Shown here piece after piece: positions 26,634-34,983 of a stretch of DNA of 44,818 nt (within the stretch, counting starts at the first letter, position 1; the number at the start of each line of letters is the position of its first letter). Source of the stretch: Acidobacteriaceae bacterium (lineage in GTDB: Bacteria > Acidobacteriota > Terriglobia > Terriglobales > Acidobacteriaceae); NCBI GenBank assembly GCA_003138365.1, contig PLFY01000008.1:6034-50851 (forward strand). The letters are read 5' to 3'. The position numbers and the translations under genes are program-made. The notes beneath the pieces are model-generated. The model saw nothing but the letters and a program-made list of their open reading frames with translations. It did not search any database and was not told where the DNA came from.

Positions 26634-26683
26634 TTACAAATCGTCACAAATCTTTACAAACGGAATCGCGTGAGTGTTCGTCT
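26634..26683 (+). promoter_or_regulatory. Cpx-box triplet plus CGTCT element, upstream of NHL gene (site A)
   Basis: Boxes TTAC, TCAC and TTAC start at 26634, 26644 and 26654, exactly 10 bp apart. On the minus strand this is GTAAA-N5-GTGAC-N5-GTAAA, close to the E. coli CpxR consensus GTAAA-N5-GTAAA. CGTCT follows at 26679-26683, 21 bases after the last TTTAC. The same geometry recurs at 29301 and 34934. The NHL gene start at 26750 lies 67 bases downstream. Confidence 0.65.
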
Positions 26684-26749
26684 TAATCTGTAGGCACTCA
26701 AATGCCAAAGTTTACTCGGAAGCACGGATTTCTCTCTCTAGGGGTCAAA

Positions 26750-27880
26750 ATGCAAACACTGTTCATGTTCAGGCGATTTCGCCAACCATTCCTATGTTTG
26801 GCCTCGGTGTTCTTGCCGGCCGCAGGTCTTATCGGATGTTTATCATCAGTCGGAACTATCACCACAGTTGCGGGAACCGCGGGTGAGGCAGGCTATGGGG
26901 GAGACGCCGCCGCCGCCACAAGCGCCAAGCTGGACAATCCACGGAAAATTGCGCTTGACTCCTCCGGAAATCTCTATATCGCAGACACTGTCAACAACGC
27001 TATCCGCAAGGTAACGGCATCAACCGGCATCATCACTACTGTTGCGGGAAACGGGACGCCCGGCAATAGCGGCGATAATGGTGTGGCGACAAATGCCACA
27101 CTGAACAGCCCAAACGGCGTAGCGGTGGATTCCTCTGGCAACATTTACATCGCCGACACCGGGAACAATCTTATCCGCGAGGTTTCGGCTTCCTCGGGAG
27201 TCATCGAGAGGGTCGCGGGGAAAGGGACATCTGGCTACAGCGGGGACGAAGGTTATGCCACAAACGCAACTCTGAATAGTCCAAACGGCGTTGCATTGGA
27301 CTCCTCCGGAGATATTTATATTGCTGATACAAATAACGACGTTATACGCAAAGTAACGGCCTCCAACGACATCATCATGACAGTCGCAGGTAGTGGAAGC
27401 GCCGGCTATAGCGGGGACAAAGGCGCGGCGACCAGCGCCAAGCTAACCATTCCAGACAGCGTAGCGGTAGATTCCTCCGGAAACGTTTATATTGCCGACA
27501 CGGGCAACAACGTCATTCGCGAGGTCTCGGCTTCCTCTGGCGATATCACGACGATTGCCGGGAACGGCACTTCGGGCTATAGCGGGGACAATGGCGCTGC
27601 GACTAGCGCCAAGTTGAGCATTCCCAACGGCGTAGCTGTGGACTCCTCCGGGAACACTTACGTCGCCGACACGGGCAACAATGTGATCCGTGAGATAGTT
27701 GCTTCCTCCAGCGAAATCAAGACGGTCGCCGGTACGGGCACTTCGGGCTATAGCGGGGACAATGGTAAGTCAACGAGCGCCAAGCTGAATAGTCCCTATG
27801 GCGTCGCTTTGGATTCCTCTGGAGATATTTATATCGCCGATACTGGCAACGACATCATCCGGAAGGACACGATCAAATGA
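26750..27880 (+). CDS. NHL-repeat beta-propeller lipoprotein
   Basis: A 376-residue protein. ATG 26750 is preferred to 26702 because AGGGG lies 5 bases upstream and a compact lipoprotein signal follows, with the lipobox AAGLIGC. The rest is about six NHL units of 57 residues (171 bp), each of the form VAGNGTSGYSGDNG, then LNSPNGVAVDSSGNIYIAD and TGNNVIREVSAS. Six blades make a closed propeller, and almost nothing else is present. The repeats are very alike in protein and DNA, pointing to recent amplification. NHL propellers bind proteins or ligands; no catalytic residues can be named. Its promoter carries site A, so it is a candidate envelope-stress gene. Confidence 0.82.
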   Translation: MQTLFMFRRFRQPFLCLASVFLPAAGLIGCLSSVGTITTVAGTAGEAGYGGDAAAATSAKLDNPRKIALDSSGNLYIADTVNNAIRKVTASTGIITTVAGNGTPGNSGDNGVATNATLNSPNGVAVDSSGNIYIADTGNNLIREVSASSGVIERVAGKGTSGYSGDEGYATNATLNSPNGVALDSSGDIYIADTNNDVIRKVTASNDIIMTVAGSGSAGYSGDKGAATSAKLTIPDSVAVDSSGNVYIADTGNNVIREVSASSGDITTIAGNGTSGYSGDNGAATSAKLSIPNGVAVDSSGNTYVADTGNNVIREIVASSSEIKTVAGTGTSGYSGDNGKSTSAKLNSPYGVALDSSGDIYIADTGNDIIRKDTIK

Positions 27881-28193
27881 GAATGGTGTGAGCATGGCCC
27901 GCAACTGACCTACAAGATAGAGCCGGGATTGTCCGCGGGTTTGGTTTCTTCTCGGAGGTCTTGAGGCAGTCTTGAACAGAGGTAGCTTACTTGATTATCA
28001 TCGCCGGTTTCGGCCGATCCAGACCGCGAAGCGCCTGTCGGAGATGGCCGAAGCGGAAGAGGTTGCCACTACGATTCCCAGATCTGCAAATTTCGCAAGG
28101 TCATGGATTCAGGCGCCTTCGCGTCTGGGACATGCGAGTGGGTTTGTCTGAGGTAATCTGCATGTGCCTGAATAGAACCTGATTGAGGTGGAT
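27881..28193. other. Gap with no supported gene
   Basis: About 310 bases between the NHL gene and the broken GH27 gene. Short open frames exist but none shows a ribosome-binding site, signal peptide or family motif. No Cpx-type boxes or strong hairpins are seen. The ribosome-binding site of the broken gene (GAGG) lies at its end. Confidence 0.5.
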
Positions 28194-28963
28194 ATGAAGA
28201 TTTGGAAAACGTCTAGGATTCCCTTTGTTGCGCTGTTGCTAACCGCTGCAATCACACCGATCGCTTTGGCTCAAGCCACTCTCGCCGACGAGCCACTGAA
28301 GGCAGATATCTCGGGAACATGGATTGCCAAGTTGGCTTCCCGAATGGGAGAGTTGGAGATTGTCTACAAGTTATCAATGGCAAGATTTCAGGGAGTCAAG
28401 GACTGCCGTTTGGCGATTTCCCGATCGTAGATGGCGAGATCACGGGAAACACTTTTCGCTTCACTGTTGCGTTGGATATGTTGGGCAACGTCCAAACGCG
28501 CGAGGTGACGGGGAAGGTTGTTGACGACACTCTTGTGCTGACTCCCGCGCTGCCTGCGCCACCTCCTGGTGCCGGAATGGTGCCAGGAGGTCCGGGAGCG
28601 CCTCCGGGGCCTCCTCCAGGCGGACCAGACGGGCGCCAGGGCGGCGGATTTCAAATCAAACCGATCATGGCAAGCCGCGGGGCCGCAACACCGTCGAATC
28701 GCGCCCCTGCTGTGGATTATTCCAAGCTGCCTCAGGTTGTGCTGCCCGCTGTCAAACCCGTTCCATCCAATGGTCTGGCGAAAACCCCTCCCATGGGATG
28801 GAACAGTGGAATAGGTTGCAAACCCACATCGACGACAAGGCAATCCGCGCCATCCACGACACCATGGTGACTTCCGGAATGCGCGATGTGGGCTATCAGT
28901 TTGTGATTATTGACGACGGATGGCAGAGAGTCCGCGATGCGAACGGTGTATTGTCGCCATTCG
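28194..28963 (+). pseudogene. Frameshifted, truncated GH27 alpha-galactosidase with ADLTGxW domain
   Basis: ATG 28194 (GAGG upstream) begins a signal peptide (FVALLLTAAITPIALAQ) and the domain seen also in the gene at 9363 (ADISGTWIAKLASRMGELE). Near 28370 the frame shifts: the domain continues one frame over (VINGKISGSQGLPFGDF, VDGEITGNTFRF), then a Pro/Gly linker and the GH27 start LAKTPPMGWNS. At about 28806 one base is missing after AACAG and the frame shifts again (WNRLQTHIDDKAIRAIHD, YQFVIIDDGWQ). Similarity ends near 28960, before the catalytic aspartates. Only about 60 of some 400 GH27 residues remain. Two frameshifts and a truncation make it non-functional. It shows that an alpha-galactosidase was once part of this neighbourhood. 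Confidence 0.85.
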
Positions 28964-29192
28964 GTGGCGACTGTGTTCCTTGGCATCAGCCTCGCCTGTA
29001 GCGCTGACCGCCTCACCGGGAGCAGCCACAACAACCGGAAGAAGCGACGTCGATGCCGCCGCGGGCTCGCTCAGCTCATCCCGCTTCACTATGAAGCCTA
29101 TTCCAGAACTCAAGCCGGATATGCTGCTCCATACCGCAGACCAAGCGTTATATCGCTCTAAACAGAATGACTGCAACCAGGTTTTCTGTGTA
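28964..29192 (+). pseudogene. C-terminal remnant of a GGDEF (diguanylate cyclase) gene
   Basis: Directly after the GH27 break, VATVFLGISL (28964-28993) matches the last central strand of GGDEF domains. One frame over, LLHTADQALYRSKQN and QVFCV (to 29192) match the family end, where ADxALYxAKxxGRN is typical. The GGDEF signature itself and all upstream domains are missing, and a frameshift separates the two pieces. A deletion therefore joined the middle of an alpha-galactosidase gene to the end of a cyclic-di-GMP synthase gene. Confidence 0.65.
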
Positions 29193-29216
29193 CCTTTTCT
29201 CGCTAGCGAGAAAAGG
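29193..29216. repeat. 24-bp perfect palindrome
   Basis: CCTTTTCTCGCT is followed at once by its exact reverse complement AGCGAGAAAAGG. It lies where the GGDEF remnant ends and about 85 bases before site B. No T-run follows. It may be a tight-loop terminator stem of the lost gene or a protein-binding site; position slightly favours the terminator. Confidence 0.5.
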
Positions 29217-29300
29217 GGTGCTTCGGTCACGCTATAGGAATATTCGTAGTGCGCGGCCCGACGGCATGATAACTGATGCTGCGCATCTGGTTGTAGTTCG

Positions 29301-29350
29301 TTACGCTTCGTTACATATCTTTACAAGCGGAACGGCTACGGTCCCCGTCT
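29301..29350 (+). promoter_or_regulatory. Cpx-box triplet plus CGTCT element, upstream of Spy-like gene (site B)
   Basis: Three TTAC boxes start at 29301, 29311 and 29321, exactly 10 bp apart (minus strand GTAAA-N5-GTAAC-N5-GTAAC). CGTCTGA starts at 29346, again 21 bases after the last TTTAC. The gene start at 29465 leaves a leader of roughly 100 bases. Confidence 0.7.
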
Positions 29351-29464
29351 GAACAGTTAGCAATCGACCTTGAGCTTTACTGGCCGTGACGTCGGTTTTA
29401 TGGTCTCTGTAGGCCTGAGGCGCGATGCGTGAAATCGGGAACTTTTTCGACGGAGGAAAATGGG

Positions 29465-29947
29465 ATGAGGCACATGATGGCCCGGCTGCAAGAAACGATC
29501 TTAACGATGGTGGCATGCACATGGCTTGCGGCAACATACGCGGCGGGCGCCCAGGAACCGCCTCCCCCTCCTCCGGATGGAATGGAAATGCCGCACCTCG
29601 ATATGCCCAAGATGGATGTGGATAAGGAACTCGCTCGGATGACACAACGGTACGGGTTATCTGAGAGCCAGAAGGCCCAGATACGGCCCGTCCTGGTGGA
29701 CGTAAAGGCAAAGATGGATGCCTTGTCCAAGGATTCGTCGACGGAGTTTGGGGAGCGGATACAAAAGATGCGAGCCATTCGTGAAGAGCAAGCATTGCGA
29801 ATTTCCGCAATACTTTCGGACGATCAGCGCACAAAGTATCAGAAGGACATGGAGCGGAAGGCGAACGATCAGGACAACGGACCTCCGGATGGCCCACCTC
29901 CGCCCGGAGCTGGCGGTGGCGGACCGCCTCCTCCGCAAGGGAGTTGA
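29465..29947 (+). CDS. Spy/CpxP-like periplasmic protein
   Basis: A 160-residue protein. ATG 29465 has GGAGG 8 bases upstream and a signal peptide ending AAGAQ. After a Pro-rich stretch comes a helical domain at about 50-125 with the paired LTxxQ-type motifs of the Spy/CpxP/ZraP family, here LSESQKAQI and LSDDQRTKY, separated by charged helices. The tail is Pro/Gly-rich (residues about 130-160). Family members are periplasmic chaperones or stress sensors. In E. coli both spy and cpxP are controlled by CpxR. Finding CpxR-type boxes upstream of this gene and a CpxRA-like pair 9 kb away makes the match more than superficial. Confidence 0.75.
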   Translation: MRHMMARLQETILTMVACTWLAATYAAGAQEPPPPPPDGMEMPHLDMPKMDVDKELARMTQRYGLSESQKAQIRPVLVDVKAKMDALSKDSSTEFGERIQKMRAIREEQALRISAILSDDQRTKYQKDMERKANDQDNGPPDGPPPPGAGGGGPPPPQGS

Positions 29948-30187
29948 GTATCGGTTCGTCCTCTGAATATGCTGATTGAGATTTGCTTGCATTCAATCGG
30001 CAAAGACTGCTCCGTTGGTCGACTCGTAGACGATCCGCGGGTGTTATCTGTCTCGAGGATTCATCTGACGATTACGTGCTGAGCAATCCAGGAACGCATT
30101 AGCAGGCAAGAATAACTCTGGGGTATGAGCCTCGAAACGAAGCGCGTGTCCGGACTGAGAGCGTCCTTTTCTGGCAAGGAGGTGATT

Positions 30188-30658
30188 GTGCATCCGCATG
30201 TGCATTTGTATTCAGCCAACAGAGCAGCCGATACCGAGAAGAATCCAGCTGAAGAGCTGGATCAGTTGAAGGCCGATCGGTCCGATGCGATGCGGCATGA
30301 AATGACGCGAGCCCTGCACCCTTATGTGCTGCTGAGATTTTTGCCCTGTTCTGAAGCCGCGGATAAGTCGGTGGCTCTTGCCGTCATATTTCATCAGCAC
30401 TGCGTCCCTTTAATCATGATTCGTCATGAGTGGCAAATAGGATTCGATGCTGAGGACCGCAAGTACTTGGCCGAACTCATGGATGACTGGGCGAGAACAC
30501 CTCCCGAACGATTGCTCGCTCTATTCCGTCAACTCGAGTGCCTCTCGGTTGGTCAGCTTCAAGCGACAGGTTCCGGCATAGCTACAGCAGAAGCACGGGA
30601 GTATCTGATGAATGCGGTTCTGGGACACGCAGGCGTCCCCGACCAATGGACGATGTGA
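30188..30658 (+). CDS. Unknown 156-residue protein (GTG start with full Shine-Dalgarno)
   Basis: I do not recognise this protein. GTG 30188 is chosen over the in-frame ATG at 30125 because AAGGAGGTGATT, nearly the whole anti-Shine-Dalgarno complement, stands at 30176-30187 with 5 bases between AGGAGG and GTG. The ATG has no such signal. The product is soluble, without signal peptide or membrane segment. It starts with a His-rich stretch (HPHVHLYS), has a central hydrophobic core (HPYVLLRFLPC, ALAVIFHQHCVPLIMI) and helical C-terminal part (RKYLAELMDDWARTPPERL). No enzyme motif is evident. It is flanked by the Spy-like gene and the secretin module without tight linkage. Confidence 0.6.
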   Translation: MHPHVHLYSANRAADTEKNPAEELDQLKADRSDAMRHEMTRALHPYVLLRFLPCSEAADKSVALAVIFHQHCVPLIMIRHEWQIGFDAEDRKYLAELMDDWARTPPERLLALFRQLECLSVGQLQATGSGIATAEAREYLMNAVLGHAGVPDQWTM

Positions 30659-30890
30659 GCCTAATAGAACAAAGATGGCATTCCATCTGGCGTTGAGCAC
30701 AAACGAAGCCGCATGCAGGTCCCAGGAAGTCGTAGATTGGGCTGCGGTCGAAGAAACATTTGCGGTGAGCGTGGGATAACTCATATCACGCCGGTAACGA
30801 GTCTACAAGCGGATGTTGCTGCGAGGGCGAGTTGCGGCAAGGACCTCGATAGCGATGTTCTCAACCAGCAGCAAACAGAGGTTGTCATTG

Positions 30891-32606
30891 ATGAGGTTTT
30901 CTCGGCGTATATCTTTAGCAGCCTCGGCTGGCCTACTTCTAGCGCTGTCCATCCTCTGCGCGAGCCAGAGCGTATGGGCTGACTCAGCGAGCGGACATTA
31001 CAAGAGAGGCCGCGCTGCGGAAGACCAGAACGATGTAATCACCGCGTACGAGGCATACAAGAAGGCCTACGATCTGAAACCTGGGGAAATCAAGTACCGT
31101 ACAACCTACGAGCGAGTTCGCGTCGCTGCCTCAACCGAATACGTATCGCTGGGAGAGAAGTTCGCTTCAAAAGATAATCTTCCTTCTGCTCTTGCGGCCT
31201 TTCTGAAAGCTCTGGACATCAATCCCGGTAACGAATTAGCGGAAGCGGACGTTCGGAAAATACAAAACGAGCTTCACCGGAAGAATCGACAGGACGAGGC
31301 GAGTGCCAGCGCTGAGCATGGGTCCATGAATCCTGCGTCTCCTGTCAGTCTGGACATCCCCACAAATGAGCCCATCACATTGCGCATGGCAGAAGACAGC
31401 AAGGTTATGTACCAAGCCGTTGGCAAAAGCGCGGGTATCAATGTGCTCTTCGATCCGGACTATACGTCGAAGCGCATTCAGGTTGATCTAAAGGACGTGA
31501 CGGCGACGGAGGCGCTGGGCATCCTTAGTGAGATTTCTGACACATTCTGGAAGCCTGTTACCCACAATACGATTTTTGTAGCACAGGATACCAAGCCTAA
31601 ACGGCAGGCATTGAGCCAACAGGCTGTCCAGATCTTTTATTTGAAAAATGTCTCCCAGCAGAATGACTTCAACGATATTCAGACAGGCATCCGCAACGTA
31701 CTTCCGACAGCAAAACTCTTCGGAGTGGCCAGCCAAAACGCCATTATTATGCGCGGTACACCTGATGAGCTTATGTTGGCGAAGGTGCTGATCGCGGGCC
31801 TCGACATGCCAAAACCGGAAGTTCTGGTGGATATCACCGTAATGGAGGTAAGCCGCGACAAAATCCGGGAGATTGGCCTCTCTCCTCCAACTTCGCTGAC
31901 AGTCAGTTCAGGATCGTCGCAGACGCTGAGCGAGATCGGCAGGAGCTCGTCGTACAGCATCTCAGTTGGAACAGCGGCAATTCAGTTCCTTCTTACAGAT
32001 TCAGACACGCGTATTCTGCAGAGCCCGCGTCTCCGCGCTGTGGATGGCCAGAAGGCGACGCTCAAACTCGGTGAAAAGCTTCCGGTAGCAACCGGAACTT
32101 ATACCTTAGGTAGTTCTTCAAGCTCCGCGGCGGCGGAAACCCAATTTCAGTATCTGGATGTAGGCGTAAATGTTGAGATGACTCCGACTATCCACAGTGA
32201 CCGGGACGTGACGTTGAAGCTGAGTGTGGAAGTCTCCTCCGAATCGGGAACCGAAACTATTGACAATGTGGATGAGCCAATCATCAGCCAAGAGAAGGCG
32301 GAGCAGACCATTCGATTGAAAGACGGCGAAACAAGCATTCTTGCGGGCCTGGTAAAGAAATCGGTGAGCCAAACAGTAAGCGGATGGCCTGGTTTTGGGC
32401 AGATTCCTTTCATGAAGTATTTCTTCACCACGCAAAAGCATGAACTTGACGATGATGAGTTGGTCTTTATGATCGTTCCCCATATCGTCCGCGCTCCGGG
32501 ATCGGATACAGACGCAGGGCGCCAGATTGACACGGGAACAGATAAGGCAGTCCAAATCCGGGAGGTTCCTGCAGCAAAGGATTCGTCGCAGACCGATCAC
32601 AGGTGA
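30891..32606 (+). CDS. Secretin-family outer-membrane channel with TPR start
   Basis: A 571-residue protein. ATG 30891 (AGAGG 10 bases upstream) gives a signal peptide (RFSRRISLAASAGLLLALS); an in-frame ATG at 30813 is possible. Two TPR-like repeats cover about 35-115 (GHYKRGRAAEDQNDVITAY, PSALAAFLKALDINPGNEL). An STN/N0-like domain (INVLFDPDYTSKRIQVDLKD) and an N1-like domain follow. The secretin domain begins near residue 330 (VLVDITVMEVSRDKI) and ends with the family pattern SGWPGFGQIPFMKYFF and LVFMIVPHIVR. Secretins form gated rings for type II secretion or type IV pili. No other secretion genes are nearby, so the partner machinery must be elsewhere, or this is a stand-alone secretin. 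Confidence 0.82.
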   Translation: MRFSRRISLAASAGLLLALSILCASQSVWADSASGHYKRGRAAEDQNDVITAYEAYKKAYDLKPGEIKYRTTYERVRVAASTEYVSLGEKFASKDNLPSALAAFLKALDINPGNELAEADVRKIQNELHRKNRQDEASASAEHGSMNPASPVSLDIPTNEPITLRMAEDSKVMYQAVGKSAGINVLFDPDYTSKRIQVDLKDVTATEALGILSEISDTFWKPVTHNTIFVAQDTKPKRQALSQQAVQIFYLKNVSQQNDFNDIQTGIRNVLPTAKLFGVASQNAIIMRGTPDELMLAKVLIAGLDMPKPEVLVDITVMEVSRDKIREIGLSPPTSLTVSSGSSQTLSEIGRSSSYSISVGTAAIQFLLTDSDTRILQSPRLRAVDGQKATLKLGEKLPVATGTYTLGSSSSSAAAETQFQYLDVGVNVEMTPTIHSDRDVTLKLSVEVSSESGTETIDNVDEPIISQEKAEQTIRLKDGETSILAGLVKKSVSQTVSGWPGFGQIPFMKYFFTTQKHELDDDELVFMIVPHIVRAPGSDTDAGRQIDTGTDKAVQIREVPAAKDSSQTDHR

Positions 32607-32763
32607 GTCATGCGCGCAGTTCAGGGGCAGCAATTGGAGAGGATCGAACAGCAGGGGAATCTCCAGGCCACCGGCCGATGCGCAAGGAACGGTGCTCTGC
32701 AGTGTCTTCTCACGCGGTGTATGCGCCCTGCATAAATGCGTGGACGCAGTTGGAGACTGGGCA

Positions 32764-33339
32764 ATGAAGGAGAAGCGAATTCAGACAAAGCGAGATAGTC
32801 GAGCAGTGCGCCCTGGTCCCGCCGCGCAGAGGTTTTCCACTATCGTTGAGACCCACCGGCCGCGGATCTTCCGGTTTCTGCTGGCCTCAACGCGCGACGC
32901 GGATCTAGCTGAGACGCTGACTCAGGACTGTTTCCTGAGGGCGTACCGCAACTGGTTGAGCTTTCGTGACGAGTCGAGTGTGATGACCTGGCTGATGCGC
33001 ATCGCCATCAACCTGCAGAAGGACCACTGGCGAAACCGGCGGATGCAGTTTTGGCAACGGACGCGCACTAATGCTGTGGATATGGACGAGGCCAGCGAGT
33101 GGCTACCGAGCGGTGAGCGTTCGCCCGAGGAACATGTGCTGGCCCGTGAGCAGGTGGGAAAGGTCTGGAGAACAGTCGGCTGCCTCAGCGAGCGGCAGCG
33201 AACGGTATTCCTTTTGCGCTTTGTCGAAGACCTCGAGTTGAGAGAAATCGCGCAAGCCGCCGGCCTGGAAATAGGTGCGGTGAAAGCGCACCTTTCGCGG
33301 GCGTTGCTGAAAGTGCGCTCGGCATTGGGAGGAAGATGA
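32764..33339 (+). CDS. ECF-type RNA polymerase sigma factor
   Basis: A 191-residue protein with GGAG 8 bases before ATG 32764. Region 2 is seen at about 25-95 (FSTIVETHRPRIFRFLLAS, TLTQDCFLRAYRNWLSF, VMTWLMRIAINLQKDHWR). Region 4 is at about 130-185 (LSERQRTVFLLRFVEDLEL, REIAQAAGLEIGAVKAHLS). The domain order and size are standard for group IV sigma factors. No anti-sigma factor gene follows; instead a secretin-like gene starts 28 bases later. It may direct the secretin and protease genes around it. Whether it also reads the CGTCT element shared by three promoters in this window is an open question. Confidence 0.88.
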   Translation: MKEKRIQTKRDSRAVRPGPAAQRFSTIVETHRPRIFRFLLASTRDADLAETLTQDCFLRAYRNWLSFRDESSVMTWLMRIAINLQKDHWRNRRMQFWQRTRTNAVDMDEASEWLPSGERSPEEHVLAREQVGKVWRTVGCLSERQRTVFLLRFVEDLELREIAQAAGLEIGAVKAHLSRALLKVRSALGGR

Positions 33340-33367
33340 TGGGTTCTGAGTCAGGTATCGGTGAAAT

Positions 33368-34897
33368 ATGGATAATAGGCAACTCTCTGGGTTAGTGCTG
33401 GTGGCGATAACGCTCGCGTCTGGCGTGGGGGCGCAACAGGCAACCACTGCTTCATCGTCCGCAACGATCGTTAGCGGTTCGCCGGCCTTGACTGGCTCGG
33501 TTCCAGCGCTTCCTCAGGCTGCGGATCTACCCAGGCTAAGCGTGGAGGATGCTGACGGGGCTGTCCCTATCGCACTTGCACCGGACAACATACGCCGCAG
33601 CTTCCACTTACGCGCGGATGAACAGAGCCTGATCCGGCAGGTGCTGAATGCATACGGGATTCAGGTGGCGGTGGATTCATCGGTACGGAGCCAGATAGTA
33701 CCCTTCGATGTTGACGATGTGGACTTCACAGAAGCCTCCGGAATGGTGAAGCTTGCAACCGATACCTTTTTTGTACCCCTCGATTCGAAGCGTGTGCTTG
33801 CAGCCGCCGACACAAAGACAAACCGAACTCAATATGAGAGGCAGGTGATGGAAACCTTCTCATTTCCTGGACTCAACGCAAACGAACTGAATGACATGCA
33901 AAACATCGCGCGCACTGTCTTCGGGGCGGAGCGCAGCGTGGCTGAGCCTGGCCAAAGCAAAATGACTGTTCGCTCCCCTGGCGCACAAGTTGAGGAAATG
34001 AACCAGGCTTTCGCGGAATTGCTGGCCGGAAGGAGCGAGATCCTGCTCGATGTCGCCGTCTACGAGTTCGACAAGACCAGGAGTCCGAATGTAGGCGTAG
34101 TACTGCCGAACTCCGCAACCTTGTTCAACGCTAAATCGGAGATCAACAGCATCATCGCAAATAATTCAACCCTGGTAGACGAGATCATTTCCAGCGGCCT
34201 GGCGAGCGCGGGGGACTATACGGCGATCCTGGCGATCTTGCTTGCATCCGGAGAGCTCTCGGGGACGGTCTTCAATAGTTCGCTCGTGCTATTCGGCGGA
34301 GGATGGACGGAGACGGGCACGGAATGGAATACAACAAGCGCCAATATGCTGCTGAGCTCGTCCGATGTGCGATCGCTCAACCAAATGCAGCTGCGCGTTC
34401 TCGACCAGGAGGAAGCGACTTTTCGCAGCGGGGAGCGGTATCCAATCATGACTTCAAGTTATACAGCGCTGGCAAGCGGTTCTTCTTCCTCGACTGCCAC
34501 GACTCCACAGATCCAATACGAAGATCTGGGTCTGACCCTGAAAGTGAAGCCGCATATAGAAGGGGAAAATGAAGTGTCGCTGGATCTGAATCTGAAGGTG
34601 GAGTCTCTGGCTGGCTCGACCATCAATGACATACCTGCGCTTGCGAGCCGGCAGTACACAAGTGTCGTCTCGCTGCGGCTCGGAGAAAGCGCGCTGGTTG
34701 CCAGCGCCATGTCAAAAGAGGATTCATTGGCAATCACCGGAATTCCCGGATTGAGCGAGATACCCGGTCTTCACAATGCAACGGATCGCCAGGACACAAC
34801 GGACAGTCTGGATCTGGTCATTCTGGTCACTCCGCATATCGTCCGCCTAACTCACCGGGAGGCGGCCGGCGCAATGTTGTTTCTGCCACTTCACTGA
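33368..34897 (+). CDS. Second secretin-like protein
   Basis: A 509-residue protein, probably co-transcribed with the sigma factor (28-base gap); the ATG is preceded only by a weak GGTGAA. A signal peptide (LVLVAITLASGVGAQ) is followed by an STN-like segment (FHLRADEQSLIRQVLNAYG). An N-domain (FSFPGLNANELNDMQNIAR) and a C-terminal secretin region complete it (GSSSSTATTPQIQYEDLG, ITGIPGLSEIPG, LVILVTPHIVRL). It is shorter and more divergent than the secretin at 30891 and lacks TPRs. Two unlike secretins around a sigma factor suggest a dedicated export device rather than a pilus system, but that is inference. Confidence 0.72.
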   Translation: MDNRQLSGLVLVAITLASGVGAQQATTASSSATIVSGSPALTGSVPALPQAADLPRLSVEDADGAVPIALAPDNIRRSFHLRADEQSLIRQVLNAYGIQVAVDSSVRSQIVPFDVDDVDFTEASGMVKLATDTFFVPLDSKRVLAAADTKTNRTQYERQVMETFSFPGLNANELNDMQNIARTVFGAERSVAEPGQSKMTVRSPGAQVEEMNQAFAELLAGRSEILLDVAVYEFDKTRSPNVGVVLPNSATLFNAKSEINSIIANNSTLVDEIISSGLASAGDYTAILAILLASGELSGTVFNSSLVLFGGGWTETGTEWNTTSANMLLSSSDVRSLNQMQLRVLDQEEATFRSGERYPIMTSSYTALASGSSSSTATTPQIQYEDLGLTLKVKPHIEGENEVSLDLNLKVESLAGSTINDIPALASRQYTSVVSLRLGESALVASAMSKEDSLAITGIPGLSEIPGLHNATDRQDTTDSLDLVILVTPHIVRLTHREAAGAMLFLPLH

Positions 34898-34933
34898 GTT
34901 CAGTCGAATTGGCAGAAGACGCATGGTACTCCG

Positions 34934-34983
34934 TTACAAATCGTTACGTTTCTTTACAAGCGGAATCGATAAGGAATCCGTCT
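34934..34983 (+). promoter_or_regulatory. Cpx-box triplet plus CGTCT element, upstream of S53 protease (site C)
   Basis: Three TTAC boxes start at 34934, 34944 and 34954 (minus strand GTAAA-N5-GTAAC-N5-GTAAC). CGTCTGA starts at 34979, 21 bases after the last TTTAC as in sites A and B. After the third box the wording ACAAGCGGAATCG is nearly shared with sites A and B. The protease start lies 47 bases downstream. Confidence 0.7.

Noticed and set aside
30802-30813. TCTACAAGCGGA upstream of the first secretin, similar to the third box of sites A-C.
   Set aside because: The two preceding boxes at 10-bp steps are absent and no CGTCT lies at the expected distance, so it does not meet the pattern.
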